From Vibrio hyugaensis (GTDB lineage: Bacteria; Pseudomonadota; Gammaproteobacteria; Enterobacterales; Vibrionaceae), in the NCBI RefSeq assembly GCF_002906655.1, contig NZ_CP025795.1:124001-188000 (forward strand): a stretch of 64,000 nt of DNA. The letters are read 5' to 3'. The position numbers were made by a program, and so were the translations under genes. The notes under the pieces are model-generated. The model saw only the letters and a list, made by a program, of their open reading frames with translations, did no database searches and was not told where the DNA came from. Below are positions 19,607-25,911 of this stretch, in pieces (the first letter of the stretch is position 1; each line of letters starts with the position of its first letter).

Positions 19607-20073
19607 TGGACTTGAATACTTGGCAAGATCTTATTTCGGATTGGTACGAAAACCGGAAGCATGATCAAGTTGAAAGATTGGAAGCGATCTTATATCAGGC
19701 ACCGGAATCGGTATTTGGTCCTGAATTGACTGACGAGCAGAGCAAAGCTATCGCTTGTTGGCTCGATGGCTGCTTAAGAGTATTTCAATATGCCAGGTAT
19801 CAAAACCATCAAAAAGCCTATCAGATCTTACAATACACGTGTGCCAAGCTCGAACAAGCTGCATGTCAACCAATGACAGACATTCTGATTAAAGATTGGA
19901 GCTTAAAACGCTTACAACATTTAACGGTATTAGCGTTGGAATTTTGCAATCAACAGCAAGATCAAAGCGAGTGGCAACAACAAGCGAACAGCTTGATAGA
20001 GTTGCATGTAGCGTTAATGCGATCGTTGAATTGGAATGAATCAAGGAAACATGATCAAGGCTTACGTCATTAA
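19606..20073 (+). CDS. Unknown helical protein, third gene of the Fur-controlled unit
   Basis: A 155-residue cytoplasmic protein, tryptophan- and glutamine-rich, apparently all helical, without signal or membrane segment. I recognise no family. Its ATG overlaps the OppF-like stop by one base. Two ATGATCA sequences of the RctB-binding type fall inside its reading frame, at 19661 (codons for KHDQV) and 20051 (codons again reading KHDQG), so the protein carries KHDQ twice. This part of the sequence may be shaped as much by replication control as by protein function. Confidence 0.7.
   Translation: MDLNTWQDLISDWYENRKHDQVERLEAILYQAPESVFGPELTDEQSKAIACWLDGCLRVFQYARYQNHQKAYQILQYTCAKLEQAACQPMTDILIKDWSLKRLQHLTVLALEFCNQQQDQSEWQQQANSLIELHVALMRSLNWNESRKHDQGLRH
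19655..19670 (+). other. Extended RctB-type iteron inside a coding sequence
   Basis: GGAAGCATGATCAAGT contains the ATGATCA iteron core (19661-19667) with a GGAAGC prefix shared with the sites on the parA side of the origin. It lies 2.7 kb past rctB, inside the unknown gene. Confidence 0.6.
20045..20060 (+). other. Extended RctB-type iteron at the 3' end of the unknown gene
   Basis: GGAAACATGATCAAGG contains ATGATCA at 20051-20057 with a GGAAAC prefix. It lies in the last codons of the unknown gene. Confidence 0.6.
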
Positions 20074-20075
20074 TT

Positions 20076-20092
20076 CGGAAGAATGATCAAGG
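20076..20092 (+). other. Extended RctB-type iteron downstream of rctB
   Basis: CGGAAGAATGATCAAGG contains ATGATCA at 20083-20089. Its flank CGGAAGAATGATCA is identical to the site at 23161 on the opposite side of rctB. Confidence 0.65.
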
Positions 20093-20133
20093 AGTTGATG
20101 ACTACAAATTAGGTTTTGAGAGGAATTTTAGAT

Positions 20134-20166
20134 AAAAAAAAGCGAGTTTCTTGAGGAGAAACTCGC
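20134..20166 (-). terminator. Intrinsic terminator of rctB
   Basis: GCGAGTTTCT and AGAAACTCGC form a perfect 10-bp stem with a 5-nt loop. On the minus strand the stem is followed by eight T residues, so it ends transcripts coming from rctB, about 220 bp past its stop codon. The 20167-20383 stretch is then a long rctB 3' untranslated region. Confidence 0.85.
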
Positions 20167-20173
20167 GAAGTCT

Positions 20174-20338
20174 ATTCAGAATGAATGTAACAATATGAGC
20201 CAATCTATTAATCATCAGAAAGGACAAAAGGTTGTCTATTCGGGATAAATCTTAGTCCGCCATCCGATCATCAATGTCAGTGATTTGTAAGAGTTAAGTC
20301 TGATTTCCATCAGTGCAATTCATTGTTACATTCTGAAT
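20174..20338. repeat. Long-range inverted repeat in the rctB 3' untranslated region
   Basis: ATTGTTACATTCTGAAT (20322-20338) is the reverse complement of 20174-20194 apart from a 4-nt insertion (AATG) in the left arm. The 17-bp match would close a loop of about 127 nt in the rctB transcript, just before the terminator. No protein is encoded between the arms. Confidence 0.6.
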
Positions 20339-20383
20339 CAATTGGTCATGCTTATTGCTTGAAAAGCATCGACCATATACATG

Positions 20384-22354
20384 TTAAATAGCCATTTCAT
20401 CAAGTGCTCTGAATACCATCTCGTCCATGTGTCCATCAAAAATCTGACGACATACCTTTCGACGAACAGCCAAACCAGCAATCAAACGTTCAATGGTCAA
20501 ATGTTTTACATCATTTTGGTTGTTAAACAGCTCCACCGTCTTGCTTAATGTCTCGTATGACAGTGGCGCATCTCCGACTCTTAGCCAATCAAGCTTTTCA
20601 ATGAAGTCAGAACACTCTTCTTTGATTGAGGCATACGAGTGCCCTGTCATTGCCGATAAAGCCGTTATACTGCGTTCTAGAGCCTCTGGAGAGGTATATT
20701 TGGATAGAGTAATGGTGATCTCGTCAGCGTTGATCTCAACCAAGTGCTTTTTCTGCTTCACTCGGCGACCTAAATTACCGCGAGGGGATGGCGCTTTACG
20801 CTGAATAGGCTCAAATTCGCCGTCTATGATGCCTGAGAGCTCGTCTAGCTGCTGCCTTGTCACCATCTCATTGCGAAGTGGGTTTGGCAGCGTAGGTGCC
20901 ATGTTGCGCTTACCAGCGTTGGTTGTACGAGCTCGAGAGTAGCGCAACACCTCTTCCACATCACATTTGATGTCAATTTGGTAATCTATCACCTTGCCGT
21001 TCTCGATCATCGTTTCGATCGTTAGGTGGTACCCCCAAAGGTTGACCACAAAAAGATCGTCGGTCCCTTTGCCATCTGACAAGCGTTTTAACTCACGGAT
21101 CAGATCCATCGAGAATCGACGCCATTCAATGTTGCGCGCGAGTTTTTGGTTCAGCTCACTCAGCAACATGCAATCAGTGTGTTTACGCACCATACGGGTA
21201 CGGAAGAACGAGTACATCTGAAACACCAAAGTATGTTGCTTCAGAGTTTCTGGCGGGAACAGGAAGAAGTAATCGCGGGTTAGCAGCTCTTCGTAGAACG
21301 AAGGCTCCCACACCAAAATGTAAAGATTTGGTTTGATGCGGATCTCGCCATCCAGTCCTTCGGTGGGCGCTTCTTCCGACGCGGTGATGGTCCGAGCAAT
21401 AAATCTGAAACGATCACTCTTAAAACCTTCTGGCATGTTTTCACTCAACCAACGGCCTGTCAGCTCATGCAATTGGAAATCGGTAAATTCGATACGATCA
21501 ATACTGTCACGAATAGAATCACGAGCAGGTCCACTGTCTTTCTTGCCACGTAAGGACAGGATATCCGTGATGTATAATGGCGTTTTGTTCGGTACATGCG
21601 CCGCATCCATATGGTACTGATCTTTGTGATGATCATGGTATTGTACAGTGAGCGTAAACAACGCAAACAGGGTCATCAGATCATCAACCGTCATGATGTT
21701 TTTGGAAGATCGCGTTTCAATCACGGCTTTGGTGCCAGAGATCGACACCATAGATTTTTGGTAGCTTTTGCGAGTGCGAGGTGGCGCCAGTGCTTGGTCA
21801 ATAATCCCCGCCCAATTGGTTGGTGAAACGATAAATTGATCCGCTTCATCTTTCATCATTGGGGGCGTGTTGAGACCGTGCTCATTGAGCAGGCGTTTGT
21901 TCACTTGTGTTTGTGCTAACGCTTTGGAACGCTTTTGCTTCTCACTTTGACGGACTTTTTCTGTCACTAGACTGGTGGCACCTAAAGCTGAAATCAGCTG
22001 ACTCGGGTTGACGAACTTATGCAGCATGGTTTTACCAGCAAGGCCTTCTTCAAAGCGTACAGGTGTTTGCGTAAATAAACCAATATTTACCGCAGCTCGT
22101 AAACGTTGCTGTAATGCGGCTCGTGTCAGTTGACCATCAGTTGCTTCGACAATTTCTGTTGTTGAGACCAGTCCATCTTTGCTACTGAATCCACGTAGTG
22201 AAATGAGATTAAGCAGCTCTAAGATGCTTTTGGTTACCCCTTTGAAATGTTGGTATTGTTCTACCCAATCTGCAGAAGATTCGTGTACCTCAAAAAGGTG
22301 TCCATCCTTATGGCTTCTTGGCGCTTTAATCAGAATTTTTTCATCAGCCGTCAT
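20384..22354 (-). CDS. rctB: RctB, chromosome-II replication initiator
   Basis: A 656-residue protein, close to the usual RctB length of about 658. RctB is unique to Vibrionaceae: it binds 12-mer iterons (ATGATCA, preferentially Dam-methylated) and opens the chromosome-II origin. It also binds inhibitory sites that set initiation timing. The N-terminus MTADEKILIKAPRSHKDGH and the winged-helix parts (for example TRAALQQRLRAAVNIGLF) agree with what I know of the family. It is transcribed away from the origin, and its promoter region holds an imperfect inverted repeat fitting autorepression. Confidence 0.97.
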   Translation of the reverse strand: MTADEKILIKAPRSHKDGHLFEVHESSADWVEQYQHFKGVTKSILELLNLISLRGFSSKDGLVSTTEIVEATDGQLTRAALQQRLRAAVNIGLFTQTPVRFEEGLAGKTMLHKFVNPSQLISALGATSLVTEKVRQSEKQKRSKALAQTQVNKRLLNEHGLNTPPMMKDEADQFIVSPTNWAGIIDQALAPPRTRKSYQKSMVSISGTKAVIETRSSKNIMTVDDLMTLFALFTLTVQYHDHHKDQYHMDAAHVPNKTPLYITDILSLRGKKDSGPARDSIRDSIDRIEFTDFQLHELTGRWLSENMPEGFKSDRFRFIARTITASEEAPTEGLDGEIRIKPNLYILVWEPSFYEELLTRDYFFLFPPETLKQHTLVFQMYSFFRTRMVRKHTDCMLLSELNQKLARNIEWRRFSMDLIRELKRLSDGKGTDDLFVVNLWGYHLTIETMIENGKVIDYQIDIKCDVEEVLRYSRARTTNAGKRNMAPTLPNPLRNEMVTRQQLDELSGIIDGEFEPIQRKAPSPRGNLGRRVKQKKHLVEINADEITITLSKYTSPEALERSITALSAMTGHSYASIKEECSDFIEKLDWLRVGDAPLSYETLSKTVELFNNQNDVKHLTIERLIAGLAVRRKVCRQIFDGHMDEMVFRALDEMAI

Positions 22355-22375
22355 TTTAGATCCAGATCACACTAG

Positions 22376-22392
22376 CCGTAGTTTCGCTATGG
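22376..22392 (-). promoter_or_regulatory. Imperfect inverted repeat in the rctB promoter region
   Basis: CCGTAG and CTATGG halves form a near-palindrome about 25 bp upstream of the rctB start. Position and shape fit the 29-mer-type RctB autorepression site known in Vibrio cholerae, which diverges from the iterons. The assignment is inferred. Confidence 0.5.
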
Positions 22393-22453
22393 TTCCGAAG
22401 AATAAAGAAAAACAGATCATAAATAAAGAAAAAATCTTTGTTTTTTAAATAAC

Positions 22454-22501
22454 TGATCTTTTTGATTAATCTGATCTTAATTGATTATATGATCTAATGA
22501 T
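22454..22501. other. DNA unwinding element with ATCA direct repeats
   Basis: TGAT (ATCA on the other strand) occurs at 22454, 22463, 22472, 22482, 22490 and 22498, spaced 8-10 bp, within a very AT-rich stretch with four GATC sites. RctB is known to bind ATCA repeats on one strand of the melted origin, so this is the likely opening site. Confidence 0.75.
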
Positions 22502-22566
22502 CTGGACATTTTTAGCGACGTAAGTTTCTGTTTAATAGGAGTATTTTTAATGTCCACTTCGGAACT

Positions 22567-22687
22567 ATGATCATGTGACTATCGAAACTATGATCATCGA
22601 AAGTCAGAAAGCATGATCATAACTCTCCGTAAACATGATCATTAAGTTCCTGAAAAGATGATCAAAATAGTCATGAAACGATGATCA
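22567..22687 (+). repeat. Six phased RctB iterons
   Basis: ATGATCA starts at 22567, 22590, 22613, 22635, 22658 and 22681, all in one orientation and spaced 22-23 bp, about two helical turns. Each contains a Dam GATC site. Six 12-mers in the core origin is the number known for Vibrio cholerae. Confidence 0.93.
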
Positions 22688-22702
22688 TGATGTTTATACA
22701 AC

Positions 22703-22711
22703 TTATCCACA
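22703..22711 (+). promoter_or_regulatory. DnaA box
   Basis: TTATCCACA is the perfect consensus DnaA box, lying 16 bp after the sixth iteron, where the chromosome-II origin is expected to have its single DnaA site. Confidence 0.9.
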
Positions 22712-22782
22712 GAACCCTGAAGTAACCTTGGACGACTCTGCGTGAGTTATTACTTGTTTGTCTTTATTTTAACTCCGGATCG

Positions 22783-22794
22783 ATGATCAAGAGG
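22783..22794 (+). other. RctB-type 12-mer iteron
   Basis: ATGATCAAGAGG closely resembles the Vibrio cholerae 12-mer. It stands alone 95 bp after the core array, preceded by CCGGATCG. Confidence 0.75.
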
Positions 22795-22904
22795 GAGCTT
22801 TTTCATCGTTCTGTTCTCAATATCGGACGGAATTTATTCAATTGGTGAAAACTCGGTCATTTTGTTTGAATGCTGACACACGAAAAGACTTGCGGAGAAA
22901 TAGA

Positions 22905-22920
22905 CGGAAGCATGATCATG
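22905..22920 (+). other. Extended RctB-type iteron
   Basis: CGGAAGCATGATCATG with core ATGATCA at 22912-22918. The CGGAAGC prefix matches the site at 19655. Confidence 0.7.
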
Positions 22921-23060
22921 ATTACCTAGATTACATTTGTATTGTGCTCTGTTTCATCGTTCCGTGTTTTTTGTTCTTGTTTTCTCGCTATCCCCCGGTC
23001 TATCTGCATTCATCCGTAAATTAGAGGGAAAAATACATGCTTCCGTGTTAAAAACGTTCT

Positions 23061-23067
23061 TGATCAT
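23061..23067 (-). other. RctB-type iteron, reverse orientation
   Basis: TGATCAT (ATGATCA on the minus strand), preceded on that strand by GGAAAA, similar to the extended motif. Confidence 0.65.
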
Positions 23068-23130
23068 TTTTCCGATAAATTGATCTGATTGAAAAATTAA
23101 CCCGATATGTAAATAGAAGCATGGTTTCCT

Positions 23131-23137
23131 TGATCAT
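23131..23137 (-). other. RctB-type iteron, reverse orientation
   Basis: TGATCAT, read on the minus strand as GAAAGCATGATCAAGG. The outer arms AGCATG and CATGCT around it add local dyad symmetry. Confidence 0.65.
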
Positions 23138-23161
23138 GCTTTCAGTTTTGATGCTTACCTC

Positions 23162-23198
23162 GGAAGAATGATCATGTACAGTCCTTGATCATTCTTCC
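23162..23198. repeat. Paired extended iterons as a perfect inverted repeat
   Basis: GGAAGAATGATCA (23162-23174) and TGATCATTCTTCC (23186-23198) are perfect 13-bp inverted arms around an 11-bp centre. Each arm holds one iteron core, so two RctB molecules would face each other. Confidence 0.85.
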
Positions 23199-23233
23199 AG
23201 TAGAAACCTCATTCCCTATAAAAAATAACACTG

Positions 23234-23249
23234 GACGCATGATCAAGGG
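23234..23249 (+). other. Extended RctB-type iteron nearest parA
   Basis: GACGCATGATCAAGGG with core ATGATCA at 23239-23245. It is the last iteron before the parA promoter region. Confidence 0.65.
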
Positions 23250-23364
23250 TTAGTTGGGAAGAACTCTTTTGACTTAAAGCGAAATAAACACTCGAATACC
23301 TGATTGATCTCACACTGCCCGTAATTTAGTGCTGTTTTATAATCGTTCCGAGATAAATGCTAGA

Positions 23365-23377
23365 TTTACATTGTAAA
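23365..23377. promoter_or_regulatory. parS2 centromere site upstream of parA
   Basis: TTTACATTGTAAA is a perfect ParB2 target, 220 bp before the parA start and 120 bp after the last iteron. The rest of 23250-23596 is AT-rich with no gene and should hold the parA promoter. Confidence 0.9.
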
Positions 23378-23596
23378 TACGTGACGATGTAACATTTTTA
23401 ATTTCATCGAGTTTGCATCTCTTTATTGGCAAGTATTTGATTAAATTTTGTGATGTTTTAATGGGAGAATCATAAAAGTGGCGTTTGTGAGTGTTTTTTA
23501 TGTGATGGTTATTCAAAATGTTTGTTCACCTTTTTGTTGTTTTAGAATGCTAGTGCTGTACAATTAAAATCAGATATCCTTCCAACGGAATTTGGC

Positions 23597-24814
23597 ATGA
23601 AAAGAGAAAAAACGATTGAAAATCTCCAGGAGTTAGCGGAACTGACGCAGCAGGTTCAAGCTGACCGTATTGAGATTGTTTTGGAAGAGCGAAGTGACAA
23701 TTACTTCCCACCAATGTCTAAAGCGATGATGGAAACCCGCTCTGGTTTAACTCGTCGTAAGCTGGATGAAGCTATTGGTAAAATGGAGGCAGAAGGCCAT
23801 CAATTTACTAAGAATAATGCTAACCATTATTCAATCACTTTAGATGAAGCGCACATGCTAATGGACGCGGCAGAAGTGCCAAAATTCCATGAGCGTAAAA
23901 AGAATTCAGAAAATAAACCGTGGATTATCAACGTACAGAACCAAAAGGGTGGTACGGGTAAATCAATGACTGCGGTTCATTTGGCTGCATGCCTAGCACT
24001 AAACTTAGATAATCGTTACCGCATTTGTCTGATTGACCTTGACCCTCAAGGCTCATTACGTTTGTTCTTAAATCCACAAATCAGTGTGGCAGAACATGAC
24101 AACATTTACTCTGCGGTTGATATCATGCTGGGTAACGTACCTGATGGTGTGGAAATCGATCGAGAATTCCTACATAAGAACGTACTGCTACCGACGCAAT
24201 ACCCGAACTTGAAGTCGATTTCAGCATTCCCAGAAGATGCAATGTTTAACGCCGAAGCATGGCAAACACTATCTGAAGACCCATCGCTAGACATCGTTCG
24301 TCTGTTGAAAGAGCAGTTGATTGATAAGATCGCGAATGATTTCGACGTGATTATGATTGATACCGGCCCACACGTAGACCCACTTGTATGGAACGCAATG
24401 TACGCGTCGAATGCGTTGCTGATCCCTTGTGCGGCTAAACGTCTTGACTGGGCTTCGACAGTAAACTTCTTCCAACATCTACCAACTGTGTACGAGATGT
24501 TTCCGGAAGACTGGAACGGTCTTGAGTTTGTTCGTCTGATGCCAACCATGTTCGAAGACGACAACAAGAAGCAAGTTTCTGTTCTAACTGAAATGAACTA
24601 TCTTCTAGGTGACCAAGTTATGATGGCCACTATTCCTCGTAGCCGTGCATTCGAAACCTGTGCTGACACCTACAGCACTGTGTTTGATTTGACCGTTGGC
24701 GACTTCGAAGGTGGTAAGAAAACGCTCGCTACTGCACAAGATGCGGTACATAAGAGTGCACTAGAACTAGAGCGCGTACTGCACTCTAACTGGCCGTCAT
24801 TGAATCAGGGGTAA
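23597..24814 (+). CDS. parA: ParA2, chromosome-II partition ATPase
   Basis: A 405-residue ParA of the large plasmid-P1-like type. Residues about 1-110 form an N-terminal winged-helix region (SGLTRRKLDEAIGKME). The ATPase domain then begins with the deviant Walker A QKGGTGKS (about 116-123), DLDPQGSLR, and IDTGPH. It positions the chromosome-II origin together with ParB2 bound at the TTTACANTGTAAA sites, and ParA2 type proteins also bind the region upstream of their own gene. parB follows after 7 bp as a two-gene operon. Confidence 0.95.
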   Translation: MKREKTIENLQELAELTQQVQADRIEIVLEERSDNYFPPMSKAMMETRSGLTRRKLDEAIGKMEAEGHQFTKNNANHYSITLDEAHMLMDAAEVPKFHERKKNSENKPWIINVQNQKGGTGKSMTAVHLAACLALNLDNRYRICLIDLDPQGSLRLFLNPQISVAEHDNIYSAVDIMLGNVPDGVEIDREFLHKNVLLPTQYPNLKSISAFPEDAMFNAEAWQTLSEDPSLDIVRLLKEQLIDKIANDFDVIMIDTGPHVDPLVWNAMYASNALLIPCAAKRLDWASTVNFFQHLPTVYEMFPEDWNGLEFVRLMPTMFEDDNKKQVSVLTEMNYLLGDQVMMATIPRSRAFETCADTYSTVFDLTVGDFEGGKKTLATAQDAVHKSALELERVLHSNWPSLNQG

Positions 24815-24821
24815 TGGATAA

Positions 24822-25796
24822 ATGGCATTGAAAACGTCTGAATTAAACGCGAAATTATTTGGTAAAACCAATAAGCGTCGTGTTGCGACACCTCAAGAAG
24901 CGCAAACGGCGGCAAAAGACAAAGCACAAACTATCGAACTTGCTGTCGCAGGTGAGAATACTGTTCAATTTGAATTGGTGCGCATTCCTGCGGATAAAGT
25001 GGCGACTGACACAAGCGTATTTGCAGAGAACGCTCGCGAGCAATCTTTCCTAAACGAACACGCTTTATCGGATGTGTTGGTGACGTTGAAAGAACGTGGT
25101 CAACAATATCCAGCGGTTGGTCGTCGCACTGAAGATGGCAAGATTGAAGTATTAGACGGTAGCCGTCGTCGTATGTCTTGTATCTTAGCGGGGCAGGATT
25201 TCTTGGTTTACGTTGGTGACGGCATCAACACGGACCACGCGAAATTCCTTTCTGATGTTGCAAACGCGCACAAGCCGCTGTCTCTATACGAAAAAGGTAA
25301 AGAGATGCAGGCGAAGCTTGAAAGTGGCGAAGCGGAAGACCAAAAAGCATTAGCGAAAATTTTCCAGTGCAGTGAAGCATTGGTGAGTGGTGCATTAAAA
25401 GCCGCTGCACTTCCACTTGAACTTCTGCAAGCTTATCCGAATGTTGGTGATTTAGGTCGTCCAACGATTGTTAAGCTGCATAAGCAGTTCTCGACGTTGA
25501 ACGGCGAACAACAACAAAACTTGTTGGATAAGTGTCGTACGTCGGAAGGTTATTTGTGGCAGCGCAGTACAGCTCAAGGTGTGGCTCGTCTTACTAAAGA
25601 AGTCACAGAAAGCATCGAAAGCTGGATTGCAGAATTAGCGCCTGCGAAGCCAGCTAAGAAAGCAGAAAAAGTCGATTTAGTTAAAGGTCGTGCAAGCTAC
25701 AGCCGTAAAGGTAACAACCTTGCTCTTAACTTGAAGAAAGTTGACGATAGCTTGATGGAAGAAATTCTTGCTTTCGTTGAGAGTAAAATGAAGTAA
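24822..25796 (+). CDS. parB: ParB2, chromosome-II centromere-binding protein
   Basis: A 324-residue ParB. The N-terminal ParB/Srx (CTPase) region includes ENAREQSF, VGRRTEDGKIEVLDGSRRR and DHAKFLSDVANAHKPLS. A central helix-turn-helix (ALAKIFQCSEALVSGALKAA) recognises parS, and a C-terminal dimerisation domain follows after about 255. It binds the nine TTTACANTGTAAA sites in this window. Co-transcribed with parA and ended by the terminator at 25813. Confidence 0.95.
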   Translation: MALKTSELNAKLFGKTNKRRVATPQEAQTAAKDKAQTIELAVAGENTVQFELVRIPADKVATDTSVFAENAREQSFLNEHALSDVLVTLKERGQQYPAVGRRTEDGKIEVLDGSRRRMSCILAGQDFLVYVGDGINTDHAKFLSDVANAHKPLSLYEKGKEMQAKLESGEAEDQKALAKIFQCSEALVSGALKAAALPLELLQAYPNVGDLGRPTIVKLHKQFSTLNGEQQQNLLDKCRTSEGYLWQRSTAQGVARLTKEVTESIESWIAELAPAKPAKKAEKVDLVKGRASYSRKGNNLALNLKKVDDSLMEEILAFVESKMK

Positions 25797-25812
25797 AACG
25801 CTTCTTGTTTGT

Positions 25813-25835
25813 AACCGCCTTCGGGCGGTTTTTTT
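25813..25835 (+). terminator. Terminator of parAB
   Basis: AACCGCC, TTCG loop, GGCGGTT followed by five further T residues, 17 bp after the parB stop. Confidence 0.93.
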
Positions 25836-25911
25836 ATGTTTGCAATTTGGCAAAGTCTCCATGAATCGAGATGTGATAACATGGCGTCAGTTTAATGCTC
25901 GGATATACGTA

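Larger units (their letters stand above)
22355..23250. other. Origin of replication of chromosome II
   Basis: The non-coding block between rctB and parA holds, in order: an AT-rich stretch with six TGAT/ATCA repeats (22454-22501), an 8-bp inverted repeat TGGACATT (22503-22510)/AATGTCCA (22549-22556), six phased iterons (22567-22687), a DnaA box (22703-22711), and then seven more widely spaced extended iterons in both orientations. This order matches the minimal origin plus the negative-control region of Vibrio cholerae chromosome II. Several ORFs can be opened here but none looks like a protein. Confidence 0.93.

Noticed and set aside
22842..23024. Possible 60-residue protein in the origin region
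   Set aside because: Runs through an iteron and the non-coding negative-control region, with poor composition and no ribosome site. In Vibrio this region is known as a non-coding transcribed segment (rctA).
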